DNA of 64,000 bases from Saccharopolyspora erythraea (GTDB taxonomy: Bacteria > Actinomycetota > Actinomycetes > Mycobacteriales > Pseudonocardiaceae). This document shows, piece by piece, positions 16,620 to 25,451 of the stretch (positions are counted from its first letter, which is position 1; each line of letters opens with the position of its first letter). The position numbers and the translations under genes were made by a program. The stretch lies in contig NZ_CP054839.1 in assembly GCF_018141105.1 (NCBI RefSeq), positions 5,893,411-5,957,410 on the forward strand, read 5' to 3'. The notes beneath the pieces are model-generated. The model had not been told where the DNA came from, ran no database searches, and worked only from the letters and a program-made list of their open reading frames with translations.

Positions 16620-18113
16620 GTGCACGACACCGACCCGCTGCTGGCCAGGCAAATCCCCGATCGGGACCGCGAGGTCCGGTTCCTGCTGGACGCGGGTCGG
16701 CTGGAGGAGTCCGAAGCGCTTTTCGACGATGCCATCGCCGCCGCCCCGAACACGATCGAACCGGGCTGGGACCGCTCGGCGGTGCTCGCCCACCGGGCCA
16801 TCCTCGCCTGGCGGCTCGGGCGCATCCTGCTGGCGCTGGAACTCGCCGCCGAGGCGTGGGCGGGGGTGCACACAGGACGGCCCGCGAAGGCCGCCGCCGC
16901 GCACACGCTGGGCATGCTCGGCTACCTCCTCGAAGGACACCGCGCCGCCGCCATGGAGTTGCTGGGCACCGCGGTCCGCATGGCACGCGAGGCCGGCGCG
17001 TGGGAAACGCTCGCCCACTGCCTGCTGCTGGAAGCCACGGCCTACGCCCACCGGGCCCTGAACCGCGAAGACCCCGACCCGGTCAGCAAGCTCGCGCGGG
17101 CGCTGGTCCTGTTCGACGAGACGCTGTCGCTGCCAGGCGGCCGAGCGGTGCGACGGCGCGCGCTGGCCGGTAGCTCTCGCGTGCTGGCCGCGCTCGGCGA
17201 GCACGCCCGCGCCGAGGACAGGGCGCGGGCGGCGCTGGACGCCGAAGGCGGGTCCGAAGACCTCTTCTGCGCCTCGGTCGCCCACTGGACGCTGTCCTGC
17301 GTTCGACGGACCCAGGGGCGGCTGGTGGAGGCCAGGGACTTCGCCGCTTCGGCGACCGATCTCGCCGAAAACATCCGGGACGCGCTGCTGACCAGGCGTT
17401 ATTCCCAGGACCTCGCCGCTGTCTGCTCCGAGCTCGGCGATCACGCCGGCGAGGTGTCGGCACTGCGCCGCGCGATCCGCGCAGGCGATGCGACCTTGCA
17501 GGTCCTGCACGCCGGGCTGGGTCAGGCCCTGGAACAGCACCGGCTCACCGCGCAGGCCGAGCAGTGGGCCGAAGCCGCCGACCGGGCGGCCACCCGCGAC
17601 CCGCTCACCGGACTGGTCAACCGGCTCGGCTTCGACCGGCGCGGGCCCGCGCTGGTCGGTCGCGCGGTCGCCCACGGCGGTACGCCGTGGATGATCCTGT
17701 TCGACGTCGACCGGTTCAAGGACATCAACGACCGGTTCGGGCACCTCGTGGGCGACTTCGTGCTCCAGGAGACCGGGCGGCTCGTGCAGCGCGAGTGCGG
17801 CCCCGACGACCTGCTGTGCAGGTGGGCCGGCGACGAGTTCGTCCTGCTGCTGCGCGAGCGGACCGAGCAGGAAGGTCCCGCCGTCGCCGAGCGGATCCGC
17901 CGTGCCGTGCAGCAGCACGACTGGCACGCCAAGCTCGGCGGCGGGCCGAGCCCCACGATCAGCGTCGGAGTCGCGGCAGGCCCCACCACGCTCCCGGCCC
18001 TGTTCGCCGCCGCGGACCGGGCTCTCTACCGGGCCAAGAACGCGGGCCGCAACACCATCGCGGTCGACACCTCCGACCGCCTGGTCGGCCGGGAAGTGGG
18101 GATCAGCCGTTGA
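16620..18113 (+). CDS. TPR-like plus GGDEF diguanylate cyclase
   Basis: 497 residues from GTG 16620 with GAGGAG upstream. Residues 1-320 are a run of Ala/Leu/Glu-rich helical repeats of TPR type, each with a LGxxxxAxxxxxxAxxxA look. The C-terminal GGDEF domain starts at ATRDPLTGLVNRLGFDRR, has FDVDRFKDINDRFGHLVGD, and shows the signature RWAGDEFVLLL (AGDEF instead of GGDEF) and finally ADRALYRAKNAGRN. AGDEF variants can be active. The RxxD inhibitory site is absent, so there would be no product inhibition at the I-site. Soluble, hence cytosolic c-di-GMP synthesis controlled by protein contacts of the repeats. Confidence 0.88.
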   Translation: MHDTDPLLARQIPDRDREVRFLLDAGRLEESEALFDDAIAAAPNTIEPGWDRSAVLAHRAILAWRLGRILLALELAAEAWAGVHTGRPAKAAAAHTLGMLGYLLEGHRAAAMELLGTAVRMAREAGAWETLAHCLLLEATAYAHRALNREDPDPVSKLARALVLFDETLSLPGGRAVRRRALAGSSRVLAALGEHARAEDRARAALDAEGGSEDLFCASVAHWTLSCVRRTQGRLVEARDFAASATDLAENIRDALLTRRYSQDLAAVCSELGDHAGEVSALRRAIRAGDATLQVLHAGLGQALEQHRLTAQAEQWAEAADRAATRDPLTGLVNRLGFDRRGPALVGRAVAHGGTPWMILFDVDRFKDINDRFGHLVGDFVLQETGRLVQRECGPDDLLCRWAGDEFVLLLRERTEQEGPAVAERIRRAVQQHDWHAKLGGGPSPTISVGVAAGPTTLPALFAAADRALYRAKNAGRNTIAVDTSDRLVGREVGISR

Positions 18114-18201
18114 GGAATGCTTCCAGAACGAGCGAAGCTCGTGGTCTTGGATGACCAGCTAGGCAAAAGGACCACCCGAGCAACGCATTCTGAAATCACT
18201 T

Positions 18202-19653
18202 TCAAGGGGTGGGCTCCTGCGGTGCGGGCGCGGCCAGCCGACGTGGGCAGGGGACGTTCGTGGACTCCGCGCGGGCGGCTGGGAGGGGCAGAGCTGCCAG
18301 CACCGTGAGCGCGATGCCTGCCGCGACGACGAGCACGGCCGCGCTGAGACCGTCCGCGGTGGCGATGCGCAGCGCCTCACCATCGAGTCCCTCGGTGCCG
18401 CGGTTGGCGACCAGGACCAGCAGGGCAAGTCCGACGGCGGCGCCGACCCCGGCTCCGGTGGAGGCGATCCCCGACGAGATGCCCTGGTCGCGGTCGGACA
18501 CACCGGTGCCCGCGGCGATGAACATCGTGGTGAACACGACGCCGTCGGCGATGCTGAGCGCGATCAGCCCGGGAACCAGCGCGGCGTAGGAGCTGTCGTG
18601 CGACATCGTGAGCCCCAGTGCCAGGGCGCCGAGCGCCCCGATCGACAACGCCACGACCAGCGTCGACCTGAGGCCGAACCGCGTCGTCGCCCGGCCGGCC
18701 AGGGCCGAGCCGGCGACGACGACCGCGGTCGGGAGCAGGAACCCGACACCGGTCTCCAGCGCGTCGTAACCGTGCACGTCCTGGAAGTAGAGCGAGAGGA
18801 AGTAGAGCACGGAACCGAAGGTCGCCATGAACAGGAACGCGATCGCCACCGCGGTGTCGAGGCTGCGGTTGGCCAGCAGCCGCGGTGGCACGAGCGGGTC
18901 GCGACTGCGCCGCTCGATGACGACGAGCACAACGAGCAGAACCACCCCCGCAGCGGCGCCCAGGAGGATGACGGGCGATCCCCAGCCGAAACTCGGACCC
19001 TCGATGAGCGCGAACACCACCAGCGTGACGCCGAGAGTGGCGCTGAGCGCTCCCGGCAAGTCGAACTTCCGGCGCGTGTCCCGGCGCGGATCCGGAGGAA
19101 TCAGCCGCAGCGCTGCGAACACGGCGGCACCGGCCAGCGGCACGTTCACGAAGAACACCGCCTCCCACCCGAGGGCGTAGGTGAGGACGCCGCCCAGCAG
19201 CACTCCGATCACCAGGCCCGCCGCGCCCGCGCTTCCCCACACGGCCAGGGCGCGGTTGCGCTCGCGGCCCTCGGCGAACGTGACGTTGACCAGAGCCAGA
19301 GTGGCCGGATAGACGAACGCGCCTCCGAACCCCTGCACCGCCCTGGCGACGAGCAGGAACGCCGGCGTCGGCGCGAGTCCCCCGGCCAGCGACGCGCATC
19401 CGTAGAGCACCAGACCGAACAGGAAGACCCTGCGCCGTCCGACCAGGTCGGCCGCCCGGCCGCCCAGCAGCAGGAACCCGGCGGAGGCCACCGCGTACGC
19501 GCTGATCACGGCCTGCAGCGACTGCGCGGAGTACCCCAGCTCCCGCCCGATCTCGGGCAGCGCGACCACCACGATGTACTGGTCGAGCGAGACGATCAGC
19601 ATCGCGAACGCCAGCAGCACCAGCGTCGCGGTCTGGCGGCTCACGCGCGCCAC
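18202..19653 (-). CDS. MFS drug:H+ antiporter, DHA2 (14-helix) type
   Basis: 483 residues with about 14 hydrophobic segments. Motif A is [16 protein letters not shown] in the loop after helix 2, and the D1 motif [14 protein letters not shown] is in helix 1, as in EmrB/QacA pumps. Motif C lies in helix 5 ([12 protein letters not shown]). Predicted to export hydrophobic or cationic compounds. No regulator adjoins it: the GGDEF gene converges and the SDR gene is upstream on the same strand behind its own terminator. Confidence 0.9.
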   Translation of the reverse strand: MARVSRQTATLVLLAFAMLIVSLDQYIVVVALPEIGRELGYSAQSLQAVISAYAVASAGFLLLGGRAADLVGRRRVFLFGLVLYGCASLAGGLAPTPAFLLVARAVQGFGGAFVYPATLALVNVTFAEGRERNRALAVWGSAGAAGLVIGVLLGGVLTYALGWEAVFFVNVPLAGAAVFAALRLIPPDPRRDTRRKFDLPGALSATLGVTLVVFALIEGPSFGWGSPVILLGAAAGVVLLVVLVVIERRSRDPLVPPRLLANRSLDTAVAIAFLFMATFGSVLYFLSLYFQDVHGYDALETGVGFLLPTAVVVAGSALAGRATTRFGLRSTLVVALSIGALGALALGLTMSHDSSYAALVPGLIALSIADGVVFTTMFIAAGTGVSDRDQGISSGIASTGAGVGAAVGLALLVLVANRGTEGLDGEALRIATADGLSAAVLVVAAGIALTVLAALPLPAARAESTNVPCPRRLAAPAPQEPTP

Positions 19654-19726
19654 TGGGACGGCGACGGCCCCACGCGCAAGTTCCTCACCGCATCACGCTA
19701 ACCACGCCGGATCGGACCCGCACGCC

Positions 19727-19764
19727 AAGTCACCACCGCCGGACTCCGACAGCGGTGGTGACTT
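19727..19764 (-). terminator. terminator after the SDR gene
   Basis: AAGTCACCACCGC (19727-19739) pairs perfectly with GCGGTGGTGACTT (19752-19764), a 13-bp stem and 12-base loop, just past the SDR stop and before the MFS gene. The MFS gene therefore probably has its own promoter in 19654-19726. Confidence 0.85.
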
Positions 19765-19785
19765 GACGAAGCCTTCCGACGGTGC

Positions 19786-20532
19786 TCACATCTCGGCGCG
19801 CCGCCCGCCGTCGACCGTCCACGCCGCCCCGCTCACGTACGAAGCCCGGGGCGAGAGCAGGAACGCCGCGACGGCGGCCAGCTCCGCCGGATCGCCCGAG
19901 CGCTTCAACGCCGTGGCCTGCTCCGCGGCTTCCCGCGCCTGCGGGTTGCCCCGGGACAGCTCCCGGGCGCGCTCGGTGTCGAACCGGCCCGGCAGCAGCG
20001 CGTTGACCCGCACACCGCGGGCGCCGACCTCGTTGGCGAGGTCCTTGACGAAGCCCTGCGTCGCGGGCCGCGCCACGTTCGAGCTGGCCAGCCCGGTCAG
20101 CGGCTCCGCGCCCGAGGTCGAGGTCAGCACGAGCACCGAGCCGCCGTCGCCGAGTTCGGCGGCGACCTCGCGGGCCATGCGGATCGGTGCGATGGCGGCG
20201 ATCTCCAGGCCGCGCCGCAAGGTGTCGTCGTCCAGCGCGCTGGGCAGGCCCGCGGGCGGGCCGCCGTGGCTGACGAACAGCCCGTCGAGGCGGCCGAACC
20301 GCTCGCGCGCGTACTCGATCAACCGGTGCGGGGTGGCGGGGTCGGTGATGTCGGCGGCCAGCCCGCGCGCGGCCTCGCCGAGTTCGGCGACCGCGGCGGC
20401 GGTGTTCTCCTCGGACGAGGAGGACACGACGACGTTCGCGCCTTCCTCCACCAGTGCCCGTGCCGTGGCGAAACCCAGTCCCTTGCTGGCGCCCGTGACG
20501 ATGAAGCAACGCCCGGAAAGGTCCAAATCCAT
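19786..20532 (-). CDS. SDR-family oxidoreductase lacking the catalytic Tyr-Lys pair
   Basis: 248 residues from ATG 20532. Rossmann motif TGASKGLG at the N-terminus, ADITDP, then a modified NAG region (VSHGGPPAG). The active-site region reads VLTSTSGAEPLTG, then LASSNVARP. No YxxxK pair is found where classical SDRs carry it (Ser/Asn and Arg instead). The C-terminal PGRFDTERARE and DPAELAAVAAFLLSP segments are FabG-like. It belongs to a subgroup of 3-oxoacyl-ACP-reductase-like proteins whose activity is unclear. Cytosolic, NAD(P) binding likely. Confidence 0.85.
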   Translation of the reverse strand: MDLDLSGRCFIVTGASKGLGFATARALVEEGANVVVSSSSEENTAAAVAELGEAARGLAADITDPATPHRLIEYARERFGRLDGLFVSHGGPPAGLPSALDDDTLRRGLEIAAIAPIRMAREVAAELGDGGSVLVLTSTSGAEPLTGLASSNVARPATQGFVKDLANEVGARGVRVNALLPGRFDTERARELSRGNPQAREAAEQATALKRSGDPAELAAVAAFLLSPRASYVSGAAWTVDGGRRAEM

Positions 20533-21117
20533 GCGCCCGACTCTAGACAACGGCGTCCGGGCAACCTCGCCCCTTCGCAAGAGCGCCAAACGCAAACTCG
20601 TCTCGCATGCGGCCGGGACGGCAGACCGCGGCGGTCATACACGCCGACCGCGTGCCAACCCTCGATCACCGCACTTCAACGCGATCGTTGGCCCTGCTCC
20701 CGTTGCCACGCGGCGATGACGGTGTCGGCCAGCTCCTCAGAGTCCTCGGTGCTGCTGTCGAACCACATGGTTCGGCCGTCGGCGACCCATATCTTCCACT
20801 GGAGGTCCACGCCCGCCTCGTGCTGCGCGACTCCCACCGGTTCCGCCGGTTCGTGCTGCTCCTGCTGCTGGTCCCGGTCATCGTCACCGACCCGGCCACA
20901 CTGCCGCACCTGCTCACCGCGCTGCTCCAGCACCCGCTGCTCCGCTAGCCGGGATTCGGCCCGGTCGCACGTCGATGAGGACCAAAGCCCCCACTCGCCG
21001 CCCCGCCGCCAACGGCATGCTGGAGGGACGCATGCCCTTCACCCAGCTGCGCCGGGTTCATGCCGGTTGCGATCAAGAGGATCGAGATTCGCGGGCAGCG
21101 CCGAGGGAGGTCCATCC
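20533..21117. other. non-coding or decayed stretch
   Basis: 585 bases without a convincing intact gene. Two plausible gene tails face outward from about 20810: on the minus strand down to 20676 (WKIWVADGRTMWFDSSTED) and on the plus strand up to 20948 (RLVLRDSHRFRRFVLLLLLV). Each lacks a proper N-terminus. They look like truncated remnants, or one of them is chance. Confidence 0.4.
20676..20948. pseudogene. possible head-to-head gene remnants
   Basis: Minus strand 20676-20810 encodes a normal-looking C-terminal segment with WVADGRTMWFDSSTED and ADTVIAAWQREQG. Plus strand about 20810-20948 encodes LRDSHRFRRFVLLLLLVP, then PATLPHLLTALLQHP and a stop. Codon third positions are G or C rich in both. 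Neither has a start or ribosome site. Could be rearranged fragments; low confidence. Confidence 0.3.
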
Positions 21118-21549
21118 ATGCCGGACATCGAGTCGACCGGGCAGAAGCCACGCTCCGACGCGTGGAAGTCGGCAATCACCGTGGTGCAGGAGGCGGAACC
21201 GCCCCCTATACCGGAGGGTGCGCACGCGATGACCATCGTCGTCGAGTTCCCACCTGGCGATCCCGGCACCCCACCGCACCGCCACTCCGGACCGGCCTTC
21301 GGCTATGTACTCGAAGGCGAAATGGTGTTCGAACTCGAAGGCAGACCGCCGCGTGTCGTCCCGGCCGGCGCGGCGTTCTGGGAACCGGGCGGCGACGTCA
21401 TCCACTACCAGGACGGCAACAACCGCGACGACATCCCTGTGCGCTTCGTCGTCACCATGCACTGCGAGCCGGGCAAACCGATGCTCGTCCTCGTCGACGA
21501 GGACGAACTGCTCCAGCGTCAGGACCGCCGGGCCCCGCGCACGGACTGA
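21118..21549 (+). CDS. cupin domain protein
   Basis: 143 residues from ATG 21118 (GAGGGAGG upstream). One cupin_2 barrel: the metal-binding motif PHRHSGPAFGYVLEGEMVFELEG has His and Glu ligands, and motif 2 (GGDVIHYQDGNN) supplies the last His. Small single-domain cupins of this kind are isomerases, dioxygenases or metal or ligand sensors. Followed 45 bases later by an NmrA-like dehydrogenase on the same strand, a pairing that is probably an operon. Confidence 0.85.
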   Translation: MPDIESTGQKPRSDAWKSAITVVQEAEPPPIPEGAHAMTIVVEFPPGDPGTPPHRHSGPAFGYVLEGEMVFELEGRPPRVVPAGAAFWEPGGDVIHYQDGNNRDDIPVRFVVTMHCEPGKPMLVLVDEDELLQRQDRRAPRTD

Positions 21550-21594
21550 CCGCGAGGACCGGACAGTCCCGCCAGAACAGGGAAGGTCGCAGAC

Positions 21595-22329
21595 ATGAAG
21601 ATCGCTGTCATCGGCGGGACGGGGCTCATCGGATCGCAGGTGGTCAAGATCCTGGACGCGAGCGGGCACGAGGCGGTGCCGCATTCGCCGTCCACGGGGC
21701 TGGACCTGCTCAGCGGGCAGGGCCTGCGCGAGGCGCTCGCGGGAGCCGACGTCGTGGTCAACCTGACGAACTCGCCGACCTTCGACGAAGCCTCGGTCGA
21801 CTTCTTCCAGCAGACCATGGAGAACCTGCTCACGGCCGCCGAGAACGCCGGCGTCGGCCACGCGGTCGTCCTCTCGATCGTGGGCGCCGACCGGGTGCCG
21901 GATGGCGTCTACTTCCGCGCCAAGGTGCGGCAGGAAGACATCCTCAAGGCCGGCCCGGTGCCGTACTCGATCGTGCGCGCCACGCAGTTCTTCGAGTTCA
22001 TGAACACGGCGCTGTCCTGGAACGCCGACGAGAACACCGTCCGACTGCCCGCGACGCTCATCCAGCCCATGGCCGCGGCCGAAGTCGCCCAGGCCGTGGC
22101 CGACGTCAGCGTGGGCGCCCCGCTGCAGGGCACTCGCAACATCGCCGGTCCCGAAGTCTTCACGCTCGACGAGCTGGGCAAGATCGTCCTCGCCGCCCGC
22201 GACGACCACCGCACCGTCGTCACCGACAACAGCGCAGGCGCGTTCGCCGTCGTCACGGGCGACGCCCTCATCGCCGGAGACGACGCCGTCATCGCCAAGA
22301 CCACCTACCGGCAATGGCTCGCGCGCTGA
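21595..22329 (+). CDS. NAD(P)-binding NmrA/atypical SDR protein
   Basis: 244 residues with GGAAGG upstream of ATG 21595. The N-terminal dinucleotide motif GGTGLIGSQVV fits atypical SDRs. Conserved features are ADVVVNLTNSPTFD, VVLSIVGADRVP, YFRAKVRQEDILKAGPVPYS and the substrate-side IVRATQFFEF. The YxxxK pair is replaced by YFRAK, as in NmrA-like proteins that bind quinones or act as redox sensors. Probably a cytosolic NAD(P)H-dependent reductase or sensor, co-expressed with the cupin. Confidence 0.85.
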   Translation: MKIAVIGGTGLIGSQVVKILDASGHEAVPHSPSTGLDLLSGQGLREALAGADVVVNLTNSPTFDEASVDFFQQTMENLLTAAENAGVGHAVVLSIVGADRVPDGVYFRAKVRQEDILKAGPVPYSIVRATQFFEFMNTALSWNADENTVRLPATLIQPMAAAEVAQAVADVSVGAPLQGTRNIAGPEVFTLDELGKIVLAARDDHRTVVTDNSAGAFAVVTGDALIAGDDAVIAKTTYRQWLAR

Positions 22330-22369
22330 CTCGGATTCGCTCCTGTTCTTGACAACCCTCGCCTTGTGC

Positions 22370-23404
22370 CTAGGCCGGTGTGCTGGTGAGCAGGGTGTGC
22401 GCGGTGTTGACCAGGACGTTGCGGTGGTTGTGGCGGCGGGTGGCGATGGCGGCCAGGGCGGTGTGCGTGGCGGGCCGGTAACCGAGGTAGGCGGTCTGAC
22501 CGAAGGTGGCGCCACCGTGGAAGTAGACCGGGCCGTGCTCGGTTTCGTCGAGAAACCAGGTCAGCGTGCGCGCGGGCGCGCGGCGGGGTCGTGACACCGC
22601 ATGCGGGGTTCGCACGGCGTGCAGCGCGTCGTGCAGGGGCGAGTTCTCGGGCGTGAGGTGGGCTTCGAGGTAGGTGAGCAGATCGCCCGGGGTGGCGCGG
22701 ACGGCACCTGCCGGGGCGACCGCGCCCAGCTCAACTGGAGGCACCGGGGTGGTGCCGTTGCGGCGATGGCCCGGGGCATCGGTGTCCGGCGGCCCGGGCG
22801 CCAGCCGGGTCCGGCGCAGCCCCATCGGCGCCAGGATGCGTTGGGCGAGCAGGTCGTCGTAGGCGGTGCCGGTCACCTGCGCCAGGGCATGGCCGAGGAC
22901 AGCGACGGCGAAGTTCGAGTAACGCCAGCGGATTCCGGGCCGGGCACGGGCGCCGTGGTGGTGGAACGCGGCCAGCAGCCGCTCTTGCGTGAACGCGGCG
23001 TAGGGGTTGGTGGGATTGGCGCGCGAGAGGAGGTGGCGGTAGAAGGCCGGTTGCAGGGGGACGCTGGGCAGCCCCGAGGTGTGGGTGATCAGGTGCCGCA
23101 GCGTGATCGCCGCGCTGACCCGGTGCGTTCTCAGTGTGATGGGCAGGCAGTCCCGGGCCGGGGTGTCGTAGTCGAGGACACCGGACGTGGCCAGGTCGGC
23201 CAGCAGCAGCCCGAGAAACGTCTTGGAGGCCGAGCCGATCTCGTAGTGCAGGTGCTCCCGTGGCCGGTGGGCGGGCGCGGTGCCGGAGGTGGCCACGGTG
23301 CGGTGACCGCGCTCGGAGCAGGCGAACACGACGTCGGGGGCGTCCATGCCGGCGGCGGCCTGCTGGAGCCGGTCGGCGAGCGTAGTGGCCGGCTGGGCGG
23401 TCAC
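22370..23404 (-). CDS. serine hydrolase, class C beta-lactamase fold
   Basis: 344 residues from GTG 23404, overlapping the previous stop by four bases (GTGA). Catalytic set: SxxK as S58-A-S-K61 (EIGSASKTFLG), YxN as Y162-S-N164, and HGGATFG as the third motif. No signal peptide, so it should act in the cytosol, unlike wall-directed DD-peptidases of this fold. Related enzymes are esterases, transacylases and D-aminopeptidases. It is the last gene of the operon that starts with the 55-residue peptide, so it may process or modify an operon product; the substrate is unknown. Confidence 0.85.
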   Translation of the reverse strand: MTAQPATTLADRLQQAAAGMDAPDVVFACSERGHRTVATSGTAPAHRPREHLHYEIGSASKTFLGLLLADLATSGVLDYDTPARDCLPITLRTHRVSAAITLRHLITHTSGLPSVPLQPAFYRHLLSRANPTNPYAAFTQERLLAAFHHHGARARPGIRWRYSNFAVAVLGHALAQVTGTAYDDLLAQRILAPMGLRRTRLAPGPPDTDAPGHRRNGTTPVPPVELGAVAPAGAVRATPGDLLTYLEAHLTPENSPLHDALHAVRTPHAVSRPRRAPARTLTWFLDETEHGPVYFHGGATFGQTAYLGYRPATHTALAAIATRRHNHRNVLVNTAHTLLTSTPA

Positions 23405-24306
23405 GGGTTGGCTGCCAGAGCGGTGAGCGCGCGGGAGGTCGCCAGGGTGGCGGCGAAGGCCGCGACCAGGGTCGGGTGGTAGACCAGCTCGAACACGTCG
23501 TCGGCGTCCCCGGTCGGGACATTGCCGGTGACGGGCAGGGCGCCGTCGGGCGTCTGCGCGACAGCCAGGTGCTGCCAGCTTTCGGCGTCCAGAGCGGGCT
23601 GCGGCAGGCACGCGTCGGTGGCCAGCAGTTCCCCGAGCAGGTCCCACTGACGGCGCTCGATGCATTCCTCGATCCACACCGGCAACCACAGGTCGAGGTA
23701 GTCGGCGATCTCGTGGTGCACCTGCTCGGGACGGGCGCCCCAGTCGGTGAGGTAGAAGACGGTGTGGGCGATGTCGTAGGCCACGTGGTGGTCGACCGTC
23801 CACGGTTCAGGAACCCCGCCCAGCAACGTCGCCCGCACAGCATCGTCGACGCCGGCAACGGCCAGCCCGAGCCGTTGCTCGGCGAGGGCGATCCCCAGCC
23901 TGCGATACGGCAGTGTCTCCGCCGTCGAACAGCCACGCAGCGTCCGCAGAACTCGCAGGGTGTCTTCGAGCCCAGGATGGCGGTAGCCGCGCTCGTGGAA
24001 GTGGACGTAGACCTCCATGCACGCCGAGGTCAGCGGCGCCTCGCGTTGCACGCGTTCCAGCATGTCGCCCGCGTCGAGCGCCTCGTACCAGGCGAAGTCC
24101 AGCAGGCTGCGGGCACTGGCGGCCTGCTGGGAGCCGGCGACCCCTTCCCGCAGCAGGACCGCGGCGGCCATCGCCAGCTCCCCCACCGGTTTGAACGCCT
24201 GCGCGGGATCGTCCTCGCCGGGGCGGGGGCGGAAGTGCTCGCGGTGGACGGCCAACCAGTCCCAGGCCCGTGCGCCGACCTGGTGCAGCAGTGCCGGTGA
24301 GCTCAT
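23401..24306 (-). CDS. conserved hypothetical protein (DUF6895-like)
   Basis: 301 residues from ATG 24306, coupled to the previous gene. Nearly all helical, with WDWLAVHREHFRPRPGEDDP, then KPVGELAMAAAVLL, HEIADYLDLWLPVWIEECIE and WDLLGELLATDACLP. These resemble an actinobacterial family I recall as DUF6895 (from memory). Aromatic and acidic residues (YDIAHTVFYLTDWGARPE) suggest an alpha-helical toroid, but no catalytic motif is clear. No signal peptide. Conservation of the surrounding operon is the best route to function. Confidence 0.75.
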   Translation of the reverse strand: MSSPALLHQVGARAWDWLAVHREHFRPRPGEDDPAQAFKPVGELAMAAAVLLREGVAGSQQAASARSLLDFAWYEALDAGDMLERVQREAPLTSACMEVYVHFHERGYRHPGLEDTLRVLRTLRGCSTAETLPYRRLGIALAEQRLGLAVAGVDDAVRATLLGGVPEPWTVDHHVAYDIAHTVFYLTDWGARPEQVHHEIADYLDLWLPVWIEECIERRQWDLLGELLATDACLPQPALDAESWQHLAVAQTPDGALPVTGNVPTGDADDVFELVYHPTLVAAFAATLATSRALTALAANP

Positions 24307-24992
24307 CACGGCCTCGCCTCCAGGAGCAGTCGGGCGGCCTGCACGTGCAGCCGCACCCGTGCGTCGCCCGCCGCGCCGAAGTGCTCGACGAACTCCAGCC
24401 CCTTGGCCAGCCCCAGCGAAGCCGGAGCGCCTCCCAGAGCCGCCAGCCACCGGCCCGCCCCTGCTGCCTGCAACCAGTCCCCGCGGCGCACCGCGCGCGC
24501 GAAACCCCTTGCCAGATCCGGCACCCGCGCCGACGCCTGCGCGGCCAGCGCGCACTCCAGACCCGGCGTGGCCAGCGCGGCCACCTGCGCCAAGCGATGC
24601 GTCAGCGCAGGCCACGACACCGTTGGCACCCACGCGGACTCGGGTTCTCCCACCGGCGCGGCGAAAGCGCGCTCCCCGTCGGCCGCGTGCAGTGCCGCGC
24701 GCAGGCCCCAGTGCATCCACGCCACCGGCACCGACGCCCCCTCCGCAAGACCACACCGAGCCACCGCCCGCACGACGTCCAGGTCGGTGGCGCACGGAGC
24801 GAGGCCGAGGAAAGCCCGCGGGGCGAGCACATCGGCGCCCAGCACGCGCACCGCCCCCGCCATCACCGGACCCGGCACGCCCGCCTGTTCGAACACGCCG
24901 CCGTGGTGTCCGCCCCGCAGGACGGACACCACCGACAGCGCGCAGTTCTGGACCGCCTCAGCCAGACGGGCACCAGTGCTCGCGCGTTCCAT
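24306..24992 (-). CDS. hypothetical protein of the peptide operon
   Basis: 228 residues from ATG 24992 (TTG 24995 is also in frame). Ala-rich helices with no recognised domain. Notable segments are LSVVSVLRGGHHGGVFEQ, LGADVLAPRAFLGLAPC and PVAWMHWGLRAAL. No transmembrane segment and no signal peptide. The ribosome site is weak, but the start lies 15 bases after the stop of the 55-residue peptide. Its stop overlaps the next start by one base. Cytosolic, function unknown. Confidence 0.7.
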   Translation of the reverse strand: MERASTGARLAEAVQNCALSVVSVLRGGHHGGVFEQAGVPGPVMAGAVRVLGADVLAPRAFLGLAPCATDLDVVRAVARCGLAEGASVPVAWMHWGLRAALHAADGERAFAAPVGEPESAWVPTVSWPALTHRLAQVAALATPGLECALAAQASARVPDLARGFARAVRRGDWLQAAGAGRWLAALGGAPASLGLAKGLEFVEHFGAAGDARVRLHVQAARLLLEARP

Positions 24993-25007
24993 CAACCACG
25001 CACCCGG

Positions 25008-25175
25008 TCACTTCTTCTTCGGACGCGGAAGAGGTGCGGAAACAATGAGGAGCCAGTTGGTGAGCGGGCTGTCCCGGAACTCCCCTCGCGGCTCGGCGGA
25101 GTCGACCAGCGCCTCCACCTCGGCGGCAACACCCTCGATCTCCGCTGACTTCACACGCTCGACACAGACGTTCAT
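25008..25175 (-). CDS. 55-residue peptide, putative precursor or small partner
   Basis: ATG 25175 is fixed by GAGGAG nine bases upstream; a closer ATG at 25184 directly abuts that site. The N-terminal part is an acidic helix (SAEIEGVAAEVEALVDSAEP), leader-like in character. The C-terminal part is quite different: SPLTNWLLIVSAPLP then RPKKK, hydrophobic and proline-rich with a basic end. It is the first gene of a tightly packed operon with two uncharacterised proteins and a cytosolic serine hydrolase. This layout fits a ribosomal peptide precursor with dedicated modifiers, but no known modifying enzyme family is present. Alternatively it is a small regulatory subunit. Confidence 0.55.
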   Translation of the reverse strand: MNVCVERVKSAEIEGVAAEVEALVDSAEPRGEFRDSPLTNWLLIVSAPLPRPKKK

Positions 25176-25227
25176 CCGGATCATCTCCTCACGATCTGAC
25201 CGGTCGTGCACCGTGGAACACCACGCC

Positions 25228-25246
25228 CCGGGGCATCGGGCCCCGG
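25228..25246 (-). terminator. short GC hairpin upstream of the peptide operon
   Basis: CCGGGGC (25228-25234) pairs with GCCCCGG (25240-25246), loop of five. It lies between the RHS stop and the 55-residue peptide start, so it could end the RHS transcript or sit in the operon leader. Confidence 0.4.
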
Positions 25247-25451
25247 AGACCCCCACAGCAGCCCGAAAACCCAGCACTCGCAACGGCAGCACCCCCATCC
25301 AGCGACCACCGGTCCCGCTGACGAGGGCGGCTCACACCACGTACGGACGAAGCGTTCGACGACGCGCGTGGATGAGGTCAGCGGGCGCAGGGGAAGACAG
25401 CCTCGGCATTGCCACGGTCGATCGCCCGCGCAGCAACACTTTCGCCGAACC

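Noticed and set aside
18128-18142. ACGAGC-GAA-GCTCGT hairpin between the GGDEF and MFS genes
   Set aside because: Only a 6-bp stem with a three-base loop; too weak to call a terminator with confidence.
23401-24795. A longer form of the 301-residue protein reaching 24795
   Set aside because: The first 160 codons are Gly/Ala/Arg-rich shadow of the overlapping 228-residue gene; ATG 24306 is coupled to that gene's stop.
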